Shown: positions 55,650 through 64,000 of the stretch, piece after piece
Position numbering within the stretch: the first letter of the stretch is position 1
How the letters are laid out: each line of letters opens with the position of its first letter
Assembly (NCBI GenBank): GCA_011109175.1
Contig: RDEW01000036.1
Location: forward strand, 189,583-253,582
Source: Dicyema japonicum
Taxonomy: Eukaryota > Dicyemida > Rhombozoa > Dicyemidae
Length of the DNA: 64,000 bases
Reading direction: 5' to 3'
Position numbers and translations under genes: made by a program
The notes under the pieces: generated by a model
Databases searched by the model: none
What the model was told of the DNA's origin: nothing
Seen by the model: only the letters and a program-made list of their open reading frames with translations

Positions 55650-55770
55650 ATAGGAGAGAAATAGGCCTGAAGGAAGCTGGGTCTTCATTCGGTTTTTCTG
55701 GCTTCAATACTGGCGAACGAATGGATGTAATCGTATTTTCAATATGGATGCAGTAATTAAGTCAAAGGTT

Positions 55771-55883
55771 CCACAACACTACAATGGTCATGTGAGATGA
55801 TCTCCTTGTAAATATTAAATGAAAAACATGAGGAATATACCTGAGTACATTTATAGGTATAATACCGCTTCTAGTCCCCACGC
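55771..55883. other. short spacer with target site of LINE A copy 3
   Basis: Contains the left target duplication CTAGTCCCCACGC (55871-55883). No gene. Confidence 0.5.
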
Positions 55884-58800
55884 TTCTAGTCCCCTTTTGG
55901 TTGAAGTGGTGACGTGCTTCTGTTTTTCTTCTCTAGAAAAATTCATGTCTTTATCATGTCTAAATGCAAAATCCTTGTTTTCCCATCGCCACATACAATG
56001 TTCGTGGCCTCTCATCTCTGATCAAGAGGGAACTATTATCCGAAGATCTGTCCCGTTACAAAATCGACATTTGCTGCATACAGGAAACAAAGAACGCTCT
56101 AGGATCCGATGAAACCATTGGTAACTACCGGATTCTTCTACTCCATCAGAAAAATCGACACTACGGTCTTGGTTTTGCAATTAACTGGAACCTAGTGAAC
56201 TGCTTGCATAAAGTATGGACAGTCAGTGATCGTGTTGCCGTTATGCAATTGTGTTTATCATCTACAAACAATACTATGATGACTGTTATCAAATGTATAT
56301 GCCCCACACATGGGCAGAGTTTCCAAAAATATGGATGAGTTGGAAGAGTTTTATCAAATCCTATCGAATACATATATGCGAGTTCATCGATCTGCACTTA
56401 TATTTATCTGTGGTGACTGGAATGCCAAAGCTGGCATGAGAAGGCACGACGAAGTCTGTATGGGAAAATATGGCAGAGGGTATTGTAATCTCTCTGGACA
56501 CTCACTCATGGATTTTTGTAATTCATCAAATCTGTATGCAATACCACTTTTAAACACCCAGCAAAACATAGAACTACCTGGGTTGGCATAAGAAGGTCCA
56601 AAGACGAACATACGTGCATATTCAACCAAATAGACTACATTATCTGCCCTATCTCCTTGAAGAGACTTCTGTCTGACTTTAGGAGTTATGGAGGAACCAG
56701 TATGACAGTGACCATAAGCTGCCAGATTAAATCTCAAACGATACTACGGAATTGAGACAGTCAAGAGGAAAAGCACACCTTAAATAGACGTTTGGCTGTG
56801 GAAATGTTGACTTTTGACACTTGGCAAAAGAGATACCAACAAAATGTCTCTAAACGTTTACGTGGAGTTGAACCCAGTGGCACCCCCTCGACTGACCTCG
56901 GGAAGATCTTGGATATTCTAAAACTGTCGGCGATAGAGACTGTTGGATACCAGGAAAAAGACCAAAATAGACGAATGATTCATGACCCCTTAATTCGAGA
57001 ATTGTCTGAGCAGCAGAAAGAAATACGTTCGAAACTGGGAAGTTCAAATTCGAATAAATGTGTATTAAGGAGAAAACGCAATCAAATATCGCATCTGATA
57101 AGAAGACGATCAAATATCCTTTGGCACAAATATTTGGACGATAAAGCAACTGAAATCGAAAACTGTCAGTATGGAAGACGAATGTTCTCTGCTGTTAGAC
57201 TACTTACACGAGGAACTGCAAAGAAACCACTGAAAGTCTGTGACGACGAAGGTCAATATCTTCAAAACCCTGAGGATAAAGCAAATTATATTGCTAGACA
57301 CTTCGAGTTGTTGTTTAAATCTGAAGGGATGAATGTACCTAAATTTATTGGATATCCGAGACCCCTTACAAACAAAATTACAATAAAGGAAGTAACCGAT
57401 GCATTTAAGCATCTAAAGGGAAATCGGTCGGCTGGTTATGATGGCATTCCGGGTGAGTTACTAAAACATGCCCCGGTTACTGTTGGGAATATAATCACGA
57501 ATATCTTAAATGAGTCGATGGAACTTCACTGTCCACTTCCTTTGGGACATGGAGTCTTAATTCCAATACATACACCTGGGAAAAAAGAAGGGTCGTTGGA
57601 CGGACTAAGACCTATTATTCTATTGTCAGTTATCAGGAAAACCTTATCGATCATAGTGCTTAACCGTATACGAGAGCCAGTGGAAAAATACCTTTCCCTA
57701 AGTCAAAGTGGGTTTAGAAGTGAAGATCAACCTCAGATATTGTGTGGAGTCATCGATGGCTCACATCAATATGTCAAAAATACACGAAAGTAATCTACAT
57801 CCTAGGAATTGATCTAACGAAGGCTTTTGACAGCATCAATAGAGAAAAACTCATGATTGTTCTAAAGGAACTGCTTGACGAGGACTGCCTGAGACTAATA
57901 AGTTTATTACTTTCCGAAACTGACCTATCCGTGAGAATAGGAACAAAGCATTCAAAGAGTTTCAGTACCAACATGGGCACCCCACAAGGAGATTCCTTGT
58001 CCCCAATTATATTTATTGTTTACCTCGAAGCTGCGCTCAAGGAATTGAGAAATGTCATGGGTCCTAAATACCGGGACATAACAGAGTTAATTTATGCGGA
58101 TGATGTAGACTTTGTGTCTACCGACCAAGAAATACTTGACCAAATTTTACTTAAGCCGAACGTATTTTTAAGAATTGGGATTTACGCATAAACATTAAAA
58201 AAACTGATTATACACGAGTCGAACGAGCAGAATCAAGGAACGATGAGTGCTGGAGACATACCAAAAAACTCGGCTCACTGCTAGGTGATGCTAAGGATAT
58301 TTGTCGAAGGAAAATGCTGGCTACCATATACTTCAAAAAAATGTACCAAATTTGGATAAGGAAAAAACATGTATCACTGAAACTTCGTGTCAGACTATAC
58401 GACACGTTTGTTAAACCAATTTTGCTATACAATTCCGGAACATGGGCATGTTCTAAAATTGATTTAGAGAAGCTAGATACTTTTCACAGGAACCAACTCC
58501 GCATGTTGATTGGAATTTTTTGGCCGAGAAAAATCTCAAATGAAAATCTATATTCACGATGTAAATCCAGACCACTCAGCACCGATGTTATTTTATCGAG
58601 ATGGCGACTATTTGGACATATCCTCAGACTGGACCCGACTACGCCATGTAACAGAATAATGGAAGAATATTTCTACTACACCGGAAGTCGCGGATTTCGA
58701 GGCAGACCAAGAAACACACTTCCAACCTGCTTAAAAGATGACTACGAACAAAATAGTCGTAAATTGGTGACAGCGGACGATCTAGATGATGTTCGAATGA

Positions 58801-58912
58801 GGGCCAGGAACAAGATGGCGTGGGCGAGGATGGCGAGGAGGATGGCTGCTAAACATGGCTCAAGCAAACCCCTTTTAGGGCCACGCGAAAGAGCTCTTAA
58901 CTAACTAACTAA
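55884..58912 (+). mobile_element. LINE A copy 3, full length but frame-broken
   Basis: 3029 bases between copies of CTAGTCCCCACGC (55871-55883 and 58913-58925). Leader GGTTGAAGTGGTGACGT; the tail is TTAACTAACTAACTAAC. Coding blocks in order: ATYNVRGLSSLIKREL, CIQETKNALG, CGDWNAKAG, NQIDYIICP region, SAGYDGIPGELLKHAP, GLRPIILLSVIRKTLS, LSQSGFRSE, GIDLTKAFDSI, MGTPQGDSLSPIIFIVYLE, LIYADDVDFVSTD (catalytic), RWRLFGHILRLDPTTP and FRGRPRNTLPTCL. Frame changes near 56330, 56590, 57740 and 58190 make it inactive. It is a different subfamily from copy 2: the tail repeat is TAAC rather than ATA. Confidence 0.92.
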
Positions 58913-58925
58913 CTAGTCCCCACGC

Positions 58926-59160
58926 AATAACTCAGTGAGGTGCATTGTGATGCTCTGAGTCATGCATCACTTTTGTTGTATATGCAAAAGCCAGACAAGC
59001 CAGACGATGCTGGTCAAGTTCAGGTTTTATCTCATCTATGATCTTTGACCATAAAAATTTGTCCCAGTCTTGTTGTAGACTAGCGTTTTTAGAGAATCCC
59101 ACTCTCAGTCGCGTCCAGACTTCCCGAGCCGTGCATGCCACTAGTTGATCATCCAATCCG
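58926..59160 (-). CDS. hypothetical 74-residue frame
   Basis: A minus-strand frame (DDQLVACTAREVWTRLRVGF ... QHRLACLAFAYTTKVMHDSE) with higher GC than its surroundings. EVWTRL recalls copia-type gag proteins, but the match is too short to claim. It lies directly beside LINE A copy 3. Confidence 0.25.
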
Positions 59161-59788
59161 TTAATGTTTACATATTAGAGAGCGTATTTCCAAGATCTTA
59201 TCTCATTAACGTTTAATTGAAATACATTTGTCAATCTGATCTTTTATTGGGCTGTTGAAATCTTTAGTTGAAAACTTTTTAACAGCGTTTCACATGAGAG
59301 TGAGAAACCTCCCATAAAGCTATTGGTTCTTTTTCGAAGACCGAAAACTTAAAGAGTTGATGAACTACATAACGTCAAGCTAATTAAATAGAAGTTTTCG
59401 TAGAAACTATTATGAATTAGTTATTAACCCCGACCTCGTTACCTTTTAGGAGGCCAGCTGTCCTCATGCACTCAGCAGTTAGTGTTGGACACTTCCACAG
59501 ATCTCTCATCTTCACTAAAGGTCCCGAGCAGGAAAGCTTCTTGTAGAATCAATGATAATTAATCCGGTGGAGAAAGCCTAAGGCCCGATTCGTCTCTTAG
59601 AAATAAGTCTCCAGAACGTAATTGTGATAGGATCCTCCTTGTTTCTCTTTCGATGGTAGTCTCCGAGTCATCCACCAGTGGGGGAGAGCCATCCAAGAGG
59701 ATTGGATAAAAATAAAATATTAAGTTATATTGTTTTTATTAATAAAATTAGTTATATTAAAATTAAACTTAATTCTAGTATTGTTTGT
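59161..59788. other. intergenic, nothing recognised
   Basis: About 630 bases. Around 59430-59480 the sequence TTATTAACCCCGACC may be the edge of another LINE B-type tail. The rest is unassigned. Confidence 0.35.
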
Positions 59789-60601
59789 ATGAGCACAATA
59801 AGTGACATTCAAGAGTATATAGCCGGAGTTGTTTTCGATGAACACTTGATTGTCACCTACAAACACATACATGTGAATTTGGTATTTCAACAGAGGATTC
59901 TATAAAGTAAGTAATTTGTATAAATATAGATATCTCAATGACTTTTACGCCAGTCATCCTGATTTAAAATCATATTTTTATTTATTAGGTGTGGATAAAT
60001 CTCAAGTTAATTAAATTATAATTTAGAATTTAAAATGTAAAATATTAAATTCAAATGATATTGCTGATGTAGTAGTAAATGAATATGATAAAGTAATAGA
60101 TAAGCATATATACAGTCTTCATAAAAATAAAATTGTAATTATTGATTATATTCTAAGGACACTAATTTACTATTTCTTTCTGAAAATGAAGTTTCCTTCA
60201 AAATGTTGGACAGAAAATTGAATATGGTTCCTTCGCCTACTATCGAAGAATTTGATAGGGAATTTGAGTAGTGTCTTATAAATACTTTAGATTTGATAAT
60301 ATGAATACTGATTCAACAGTTTGTGGTGTATTATCTGATCACAAACATGTTATACCTCCATCGAGTAAAAGCAAGCAAAAGAGAATAGCCTATGAGGAGG
60401 ATTGTTGTAAAATAATAATTATTATTAGTTAATTCATCTGTTGTGTGTAATACTATAACCAAACCTTCAAATGATGCTATAACTACTTTAGTCCGTCAAA
60501 AACCAAGAAATTGTTCTTCTGACTCAAGAAACCTTAAGAAAGATAGAAACATTAAATTTAAGCAGTGTTCTATAACTAGTTTCTTTAATAAAAATAAATA
60601 G
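59789..60601 (+). CDS. POLD3: DNA polymerase delta subunit 3-like protein with PCNA box
   Basis: The N-terminal frame from ATG 59789 reads STISDIQEYIAGVVFDEHLI, then VTYKHIHVN, resembling the POLD3/Cdc27 start (I.E.V...K.VTYKWLS...VHVN). After a 23-nt intron (AAA then GT at about 59911) it continues RYLNDFYASHPDLKSYFYLL and GVDKSQVN. The C-terminal frame ends RNIKFKQCSITSFFNKNK at the stop 60599-60601: QCSITSFF is a textbook PCNA-interacting box (Q-x2-I-x2-FF), placed last as in POLD3 (QVSITGFF). POLD3 is a lagging-strand polymerase subunit binding PCNA. The middle (KMLDRKLNMVPSPTIEEFD) lies in several frames, and its exon chain could not be fixed. RNase H2 subunit B, which also ends in such a box, is the alternative. 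Confidence 0.55.
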
Positions 60602-60689
60602 TATTTCCTATAGTGTCCACAGTAGTTCTTTTTAGCATAAAAGGGAGTTCTAAAACTTTTTTGTATTCATCTCTAAGATTATATACCAA

Positions 60690-60900
60690 TAGTTTGTTTT
60701 ACCATCATAAAGTACGTTTGTGCGGTATGGATTCTCTTGCTATTGGCACAGAGCAAATTGGAGGTGATGCAAAACCTATGCATTAGAATATTATTGAGGA
60801 TTCCCGAAACAGACAGCAACTACTGCGGAAAACGTTTATTCTCGTCATTATTATAAGCACTTAACGCCTTGCCATAATGGTTATAGCAAAGCAAGTGCCA
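60690..60900. mobile_element. LINE B coding piece and an opposed LINE A/SINE tail
   Basis: Plus strand about 60690-60830: HKVRLCG..., then AQSKLEVMQNLCIRILLRIP matches the LINE B segment near 10680 (TQNKLEVIQN). Minus strand 60895-60825 reads GCTATAACCATTATGGCA then TTAAGTGCTTATAATAATG, the LINE A/SINE 1 tail. Confidence 0.5.
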
Positions 60901-61429
60901 CATAAGAAACAACGTTATTAGTTAACTTCTTCCATCCTCCACGGTTACACGCTGTCTTCTGTGAAACGCATAGAGCCATCGATCGACCCTAGTACCAGCA
61001 TTATATTTAGTATTCACAAATTAATTAAGATTAACAAGTCCTATCAGCCATCCCTTTAAGTCTCGCCAACCATGGAATTTCACATAGGACACCACCGAGA
61101 TTTCCTCAAAATGACCAGAATATCCTCTTGGTTGAAGAAACTACTTCTTTGTGTAGATTAATCCAGAATTTCAGGACTAACTCCACAAGGAAACTTGCTA
61201 TGGATACTGATATCACTTAATTAGGCGACATCTTTTATCCCGTATCCTTTCCAAACAACAGGTTCATTAATTCTCAGCTGTGGGTATCCCTCCAGTAGAG
61301 TAGGGAAGAGAGACAATTTTTGGATGCCGGACTAGTCACTATACTTCCTGTATCGTCATACAATATGTTTATTCCTGCCTTCAACTCTTATACAATAAGT
61401 CTTATAAAACAGAGACCGGTTGAAGAGAT
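60901..61429. other. unassigned; SINE 2 fragment inside
   Basis: At 61280-61345 the bases CCAGTAGAGTAGGGAAGAGA and GGATGCC match SINE 2 at about 6490-6545. CACTTAATTAGGCGAC at 61206 is a LINE B-like tail start. No gene. Confidence 0.35.
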
Positions 61430-62810
61430 GCCATCTGATGGACCTGGAGTCCTTGACAGCCCTCAGACAACTAAATAAAAGGATCTGTCAGAGCATAAAA
61501 GAACACAAGGACAAGAGATGGCAGCATCTAGTTAACCACCTCGACAAAAAAAGTTTAATCCGACATTTCTGGAAAACTCTTAAACAAGTCAAGTTAGAGC
61601 TGGAGGATGCAGACGGAACCGGAAAGTCTTCTTCTGAACACTTATGCCACTTACATCCTAACATCCTTATGAAACATTACGCTGGAATTAGCTTAAAACC
61701 TTCTCGAAACACCTGGGCATTAAGGTGAGTGCCCATAAACATAAGAAGGAACCTTACCACGAACTATTCTCAGATGACCAAGTCTTGGATGTGATCACCA
61801 GATTAAAGAGCTCACGGGCGTGCGAGCCTAACAAAGTATCTACTATTCACCTAAAACACCTAAGCCACTACGCAATTGGCTACCTCACGCAAATATACAA
61901 CCTGTCCATTAACTATAATATTATTCCCAAGATTTGGAAGAATTCTATCATCAGACCGATGTTGAAGGCTGAAAAACCAGAGACAGAACCTACCTCCTAC
62001 AGGCCTATCTCCGTTACCAGTACACTGTCAAAAATTATGAAGAAACTTGTATTATCAGTCATTATTCAGTACCTTCCACGTCCTATATTTCAACATGGTT
62101 TCCTCCGCGGTAAGTCCACCGCTACATACTTGGCTACCCTATCGCAGTTCATTGCCGACAAGTTTAACACCCATCCCCCGCCTGACAAACGCACAATCTT
62201 GGTTTCTATTGACATCAACAAAGCCTTCGACACTGTTTGAGGAAAATCCTGGTTGGAAAAATATTTTCTACTAATATTCGTCCGAATGTAAAATTATGGC
62301 TGGCCAACTTTTTGTCTGAAAGTCGTGGAAGAGTAGTCAGTGGTGATCTCAGATCTAGATCACGATTACTACCGAACGGGGTACCCCAGAGGTCTCCAAT
62401 TTCACCAATTCTATTCAACTTATTCCTACACGACCTACCTAATGATGGAGACAAAGATTCCCTTCTATTATCCTACGCAGACGATTAAGACTCAGGCAAA
62501 ATTGAACATTTTCCACGATTGGATTGTTGGCAATCGACTTACGATTTCTGCTACCAAGTCTATTTGTACCATTTTCACTTCAGACCGTTGTTCTAAGGAT
62601 GAACTAAGTATCTTTATTGGTCCCATTCGGATTCCAGTGACAAGGTCCCCCACTGTCCTTGGAGTCAAGTACGACAGTCTACTCAATTTTAACTCCCACG
62701 CAAAAGACATGATCACCAAGGGTCTCCAGAAAATTAACGTTTTACGCGCCTTTGTCCGTTTTACGCAAATCTTCGAAATCAGAATAAACATGGAAACCTT
62801 TCGATAATCC
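61430..62810 (+). mobile_element. LINE B copy, 3' truncated
   Basis: Plus frame 61725-62240 reads LKSSRACEPNKVSTIHLKHL, NLSINYNIIPKIWKNSIIRP, SYRPISVTSTLSKIMKKL, FQHGFLRGKSTATYLATL and VSIDINKAFDTV followed by a TGA. The next frame has LWLANFLSESRGRVVSGD, RLLPNGVPQRSPISPILF and LLSYADD, followed directly by a stop. The third has LGVKYDSLLNFNSHAKDM to 62807. Part of the segment between YADD and the thumb is missing. No tail. Confidence 0.85.
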
Positions 62811-63890
62811 GGGTAGATGGTCTTTAATAGAAATTAAAGGACAAAAAGGAAACAAATACCACAATGAGAATGTCATTAGAATTTAAATATATTATCTGTT
62901 GGATAGCTATTTCTGTTTCAATTATGTGATCATAATAACTGGGAGCCTTTTCCCATGAAGCGGTTCTGTTGAGATTCCAGCAAGTGAAGAGGATAATGGT
63001 CCCACGTAAATGAAGGTTGTGTGTTTGAAGGCCAAAAGAAAGGTTACCACGTGGCGATTGAAGTAGCAGATATAGTAATACAATTTTGCTGAAAGTAGTC
63101 TAAGTAGATGGAAAAGACTACTTATAAGAATGCCAAAATAGTGCCCTCGAGGGTTATTAGTAGGCGTCGAATAAACAGGTGAGAGAAATTAAATAATAAT
63201 TTTGTTTAAAGAATCAAGTCTGTTATTGTGCCAATTATAGATAACTTGACGGAACACTAACGAGATTTTAAATTGAGGAGTCTAAAAACAACCCATTAGA
63301 TCATATTGAGAATCCTCCCCAAGATATGAGGAAACATTTACATCATCTATATTTGTAAGTCAAATAAAATTAAATTCTGATGGTTTATATTAATATCAAT
63401 ATTCCACATTAATTCCACAGGTCGACATTAATTCAGGATTAATTAAGTAATCTACTATCTTCCTCATATTCCCAGTCTAGTCGGTAAAATTGTCAAAATA
63501 AATGTCGTCCACGTGGTCACTAACAGGGACTGATCTTCTAGATTTATATTTTGTAAGGTTTCGTTGGCTAATATCCGGGAAGAACTGGATTACATAATGA
63601 GTAGGGAAAGTAAATAAAGTCAATTTCAATTCAGAGTTAGACTTTATTTTAAAAATAATGATTAATTTAAAAAAATGTCAAAAAAAGGTTTCTATAAAAA
63701 GTTTTTAGGTCAACTTTTTAGATTTTTAGGTCAATTTTTAAATACAAATTTAAATATAATTATATCATAATTTTAAGCGTACGGTTCTACAGAAATATTA
63801 GTGGAGATAATAAGAAGGGAGTGCTGAATTTCGATGAAGGGGAATGTCTACCTTTTGGACAACCATTTGGAATGAGAGTGATCGAAAGGA
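62811..63890. other. intergenic, nothing recognised
   Basis: About 1.1 kb AT-rich DNA without long frames or repeats shared with the window. 63655-63740 has short A- and T-rich repeats (TTTTTAGGTCAA twice). Confidence 0.4.
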
Positions 63891-63894
63891 GAGC

Positions 63895-64000
63895 AAATTC
63901 TTGTTGAACAAGAGAGTGACTGGATCTGAAAATTCTTATGCCGATTTACAAAGGAAGCGATCGTCGATACTATCAAGATGCTTCCAAATTGGAAAGCGTC
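63895..64000 (+). mobile_element. LINE RT start running off the window
   Basis: The plus frame reads QILVEQESDWI-stop-KFLCRFTKEAIVDTIKMLPNWKA at the edge. EAI..TI..L.NWKAPGPD is the usual RT entry motif of the group to which family C belongs. The catalytic part would lie beyond 64000. Confidence 0.5.

Larger units (their letters stand above)
51425..55770 (-). mobile_element. LINE B copy, minus strand, split by LINE A copy 2
   Basis: Outer pieces are 51425-52606 and 55663-about 55770; the middle is LINE A copy 2. On the minus strand the right piece reads SPVLKPEKPNEDPASFRP and the left piece continues ISLLYSMLKILEKLI in the same frame once the insert and one duplication are removed. Then come FQHGFKK, CSLDVHKAFDSVPRKNL, NGVPQG, AYADDIVLASQDQ (catalytic YADD intact), INTEKSVTTLYTSDKR, LGLTFDT and the thumb (RHVTNVLNKCEKK). 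A frameshift before FQHGF and others near 51900 break it. The 3' part is nearly the same as the copy at 11466-12165. The 5' end is lost at about 55770. Confidence 0.88.

Noticed and set aside
1-64000. CRISPR arrays, operons or prokaryotic signals
   Set aside because: No regularly spaced repeats; introns, tRNA-derived SINEs and animal protein families show eukaryotic DNA.

Overview
The window looks like AT-rich animal nuclear DNA. Nine conserved protein genes can be read through spliceosomal introns of only about 20-31 nt, most of them 22-25 nt. Such uniformly tiny introns are known from dicyemid mesozoans (Dicyema and relatives), so I infer a dicyemid or a similarly reduced metazoan. No ribosomal RNA, mitochondrial or species-diagnostic marker is present, so the assignment stays an inference.

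Layout. 0.4-3.4 kb: decayed APE-type LINE (family A), minus strand. 4.3 kb: very small bZIP gene. 5.6-6.3 kb: tetraspanin gene. 6.4-12.2 kb: a SINE, a restriction-like-endonuclease type LINE (family C) and two jockey-like LINE copies (family B). 12.2-12.9 kb: CWF21/SRRM2-type splicing factor. 13-14.8 kb: pieces of a fourth LINE family (D) mixed with a hAT transposase remnant. 16.3-16.9 kb: TBATA/Spatial homologue. 18.3-19.2 kb: prohibitin 1. 19.5-20.4 kb: LINE B tails and a tRNA-derived SINE with target duplication. 20.5-21.95 kb: dynactin p62 (DCTN4). 22.7-23.6 kb: unidentified, probably membrane, gene. 25-27 kb: decayed LINEs. 28.5-29.2 kb: second bZIP gene. 29.5-34.7 kb: nested transposon graveyard. 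35.4-36.7 kb: divergent adenylate-kinase-like gene with an altered P-loop. 38.3-39.4 kb: thymidylate synthase. 40.7-42.1 kb: RTE-type LINE remnant (family E). 42.8-44.75 kb: head-to-head ISCA1-like and LACTB-like genes. 46.9-47.9 kb: endophilin-like BAR-SH3 gene. 48.9-59 kb: LINE-rich block with two nearly full-length family A copies carrying clear 13-bp target duplications, one of them inserted in a family B copy. 59.8-60.6 kb: probable DNA polymerase delta subunit 3 (POLD3) with a C-terminal PCNA-binding box. 60.7-64 kb: LINE remnants.

The genes do not form one pathway. They are housekeeping and cytoskeletal genes (splicing, mitochondria, dynein motor, dTMP synthesis, Fe-S assembly, replication, membrane curvature) set in transposon-rich spacers. 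The most informative points are the micro-introns, one of them apparently GC-AG; a SINE that shares its 3' tail with LINE family A and so is probably its parasite; a recurring 3' hairpin on LINE B tails; and several single-base reading-frame breaks inside otherwise well-conserved genes. Some of those breaks sit at homopolymers and may be assembly errors rather than pseudogenes.
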